A program made the position numbers and the translations under genes. Positions 63,781 to 64,000 of a stretch of 64,000 bases of DNA are shown piece by piece. The notes under the pieces are model-generated. The model was not told the DNA's origin. It saw nothing but the letters and a program-made list of their open reading frames with translations, and searched no databases. Origin of the DNA: DAMCZI01 sp032095175 (GTDB lineage Bacteria > Bacillota > Clostridia > Clostridiales > Caloramatoraceae); NCBI GenBank assembly GCA_032095175.1, contig DAMCZI010000007.1:1-64000 (forward strand), given 5' to 3'. How positions within the stretch are numbered: position 1 is the stretch's first letter; each line of letters begins with the position of its first letter.

Positions 63781-63888
63781 TATTAGCCGCACTAAAGATT
63801 TTATATAGGGTAATGAATCAAGTAATATGATTTTAAATAAATGTTTAGGGTCAGGTAATGTAAAAGAATTTATATAAAACATATAGTA
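63781..63888 (+). repeat. Family B double hairpin, copy 7 (degenerate)
   Basis: TTAGCCGCACTAAAGATTTTA is left of hairpin 1, whose right side is lost. The linker GAATCAAGTAATATG and hairpin 2 with loop TTTAGGGTCAGGTAATGTAA remain. It lies between IIB and IIC. Confidence 0.65.
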
Positions 63889-63968
63889 CATTTTTGATAA
63901 TTTGTAATCATTTAAGGATGGCCATAACAATGATTGCTTATTATAAATAAAAATAAGAGGTGAAAGAT

Positions 63969-64000
63969 ATGCTGAAATGGTTAGAAAAAGTATTGATGCC
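63969..64000 (+). CDS. Start of a PTS IIC gene (cut by the window end)
   Basis: ATG at 63969 follows AGAGGTGAAAG and encodes MLKWLEKVLMP, like the N-terminus of Lac/cellobiose-family IIC proteins. The rest is outside the window. Identity rests mainly on its position after IIA and IIB. Confidence 0.55.
   Translation, partial: MLKWLEKVLM

Overview
The window reads as chromosome from a low-GC, anaerobic, spore-forming member of the Clostridia. The evidence is an AT-rich sequence with A/T-ended codons, an H-type small acid-soluble spore protein, SpoVG, a SpoIID-family protein, a PurR-type purine regulator, arginine deiminase fermentation genes, and a soluble NADH/NADP/ferredoxin flavoprotein complex. 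A Caloramator/Clostridium-like host is a guess; no rRNA is present to test it.

Layout. 0.2-5 kb: P1-family aminopeptidase, glucose PTS permease with a long structured leader, ferritin. 4.7-16 kb: two diguanylate cyclases, a secreted beta-propeller protein, CAAX-type protease, UbiB-like kinase, SspH, cardiolipin synthase, an XRE/S24 regulator. 16-21 kb: PAP2 phosphatase, radical-SAM protein, SpoIID-like protein, YkvI-like permease. 21-25 kb: lipoprotein, rsgI-sigI and a divergent secreted DUF5667-like gene that shares a pair of apparent SigI promoters with sigI. 25-29 kb: a gene-free stretch with a candidate structured RNA, ComB-like phosphatase, PilZ protein, two proline tRNAs. 30-36 kb: three-gene complex built from NuoE-, NuoF- and GltD/NuoG-like modules, best matching a Sporomusa-type (Stn) bifurcating transhydrogenase. 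36.6-38 kb: a REP-associated tyrosine transposase (RAYT) with terminal inverted repeats. 38-55.8 kb: housekeeping (lgt, murC, purR, spoVG, glmU, prs, pth, mfd, prsA) with an inserted block of gdhA, a two-component system and htrA. 56-60 kb: arcA-argF-arcC. 60-64 kb: a PTS operon (PRD activator, RDD protein, IIA, IIB, start of IIC) with a codon style unlike the rest.

The most unusual property is in the intergenic DNA. At least four families of long palindromes recur, here named A, B, C and D, with a single-copy fifth (E). A and C are long hairpins with related tips. B is a double hairpin. D is a hairpin whose stem changes sequence between copies while staying paired. B and D have different stems but share a loop motif close to TAGGGTCGA. 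Elements are nested inside each other (B in A, D in B, E in C), which gives a relative insertion order. The RAYT at 36.7 kb is the only recognisable transposase in the window, and its termini resemble the tips of family C. All family assignments were made by eye.
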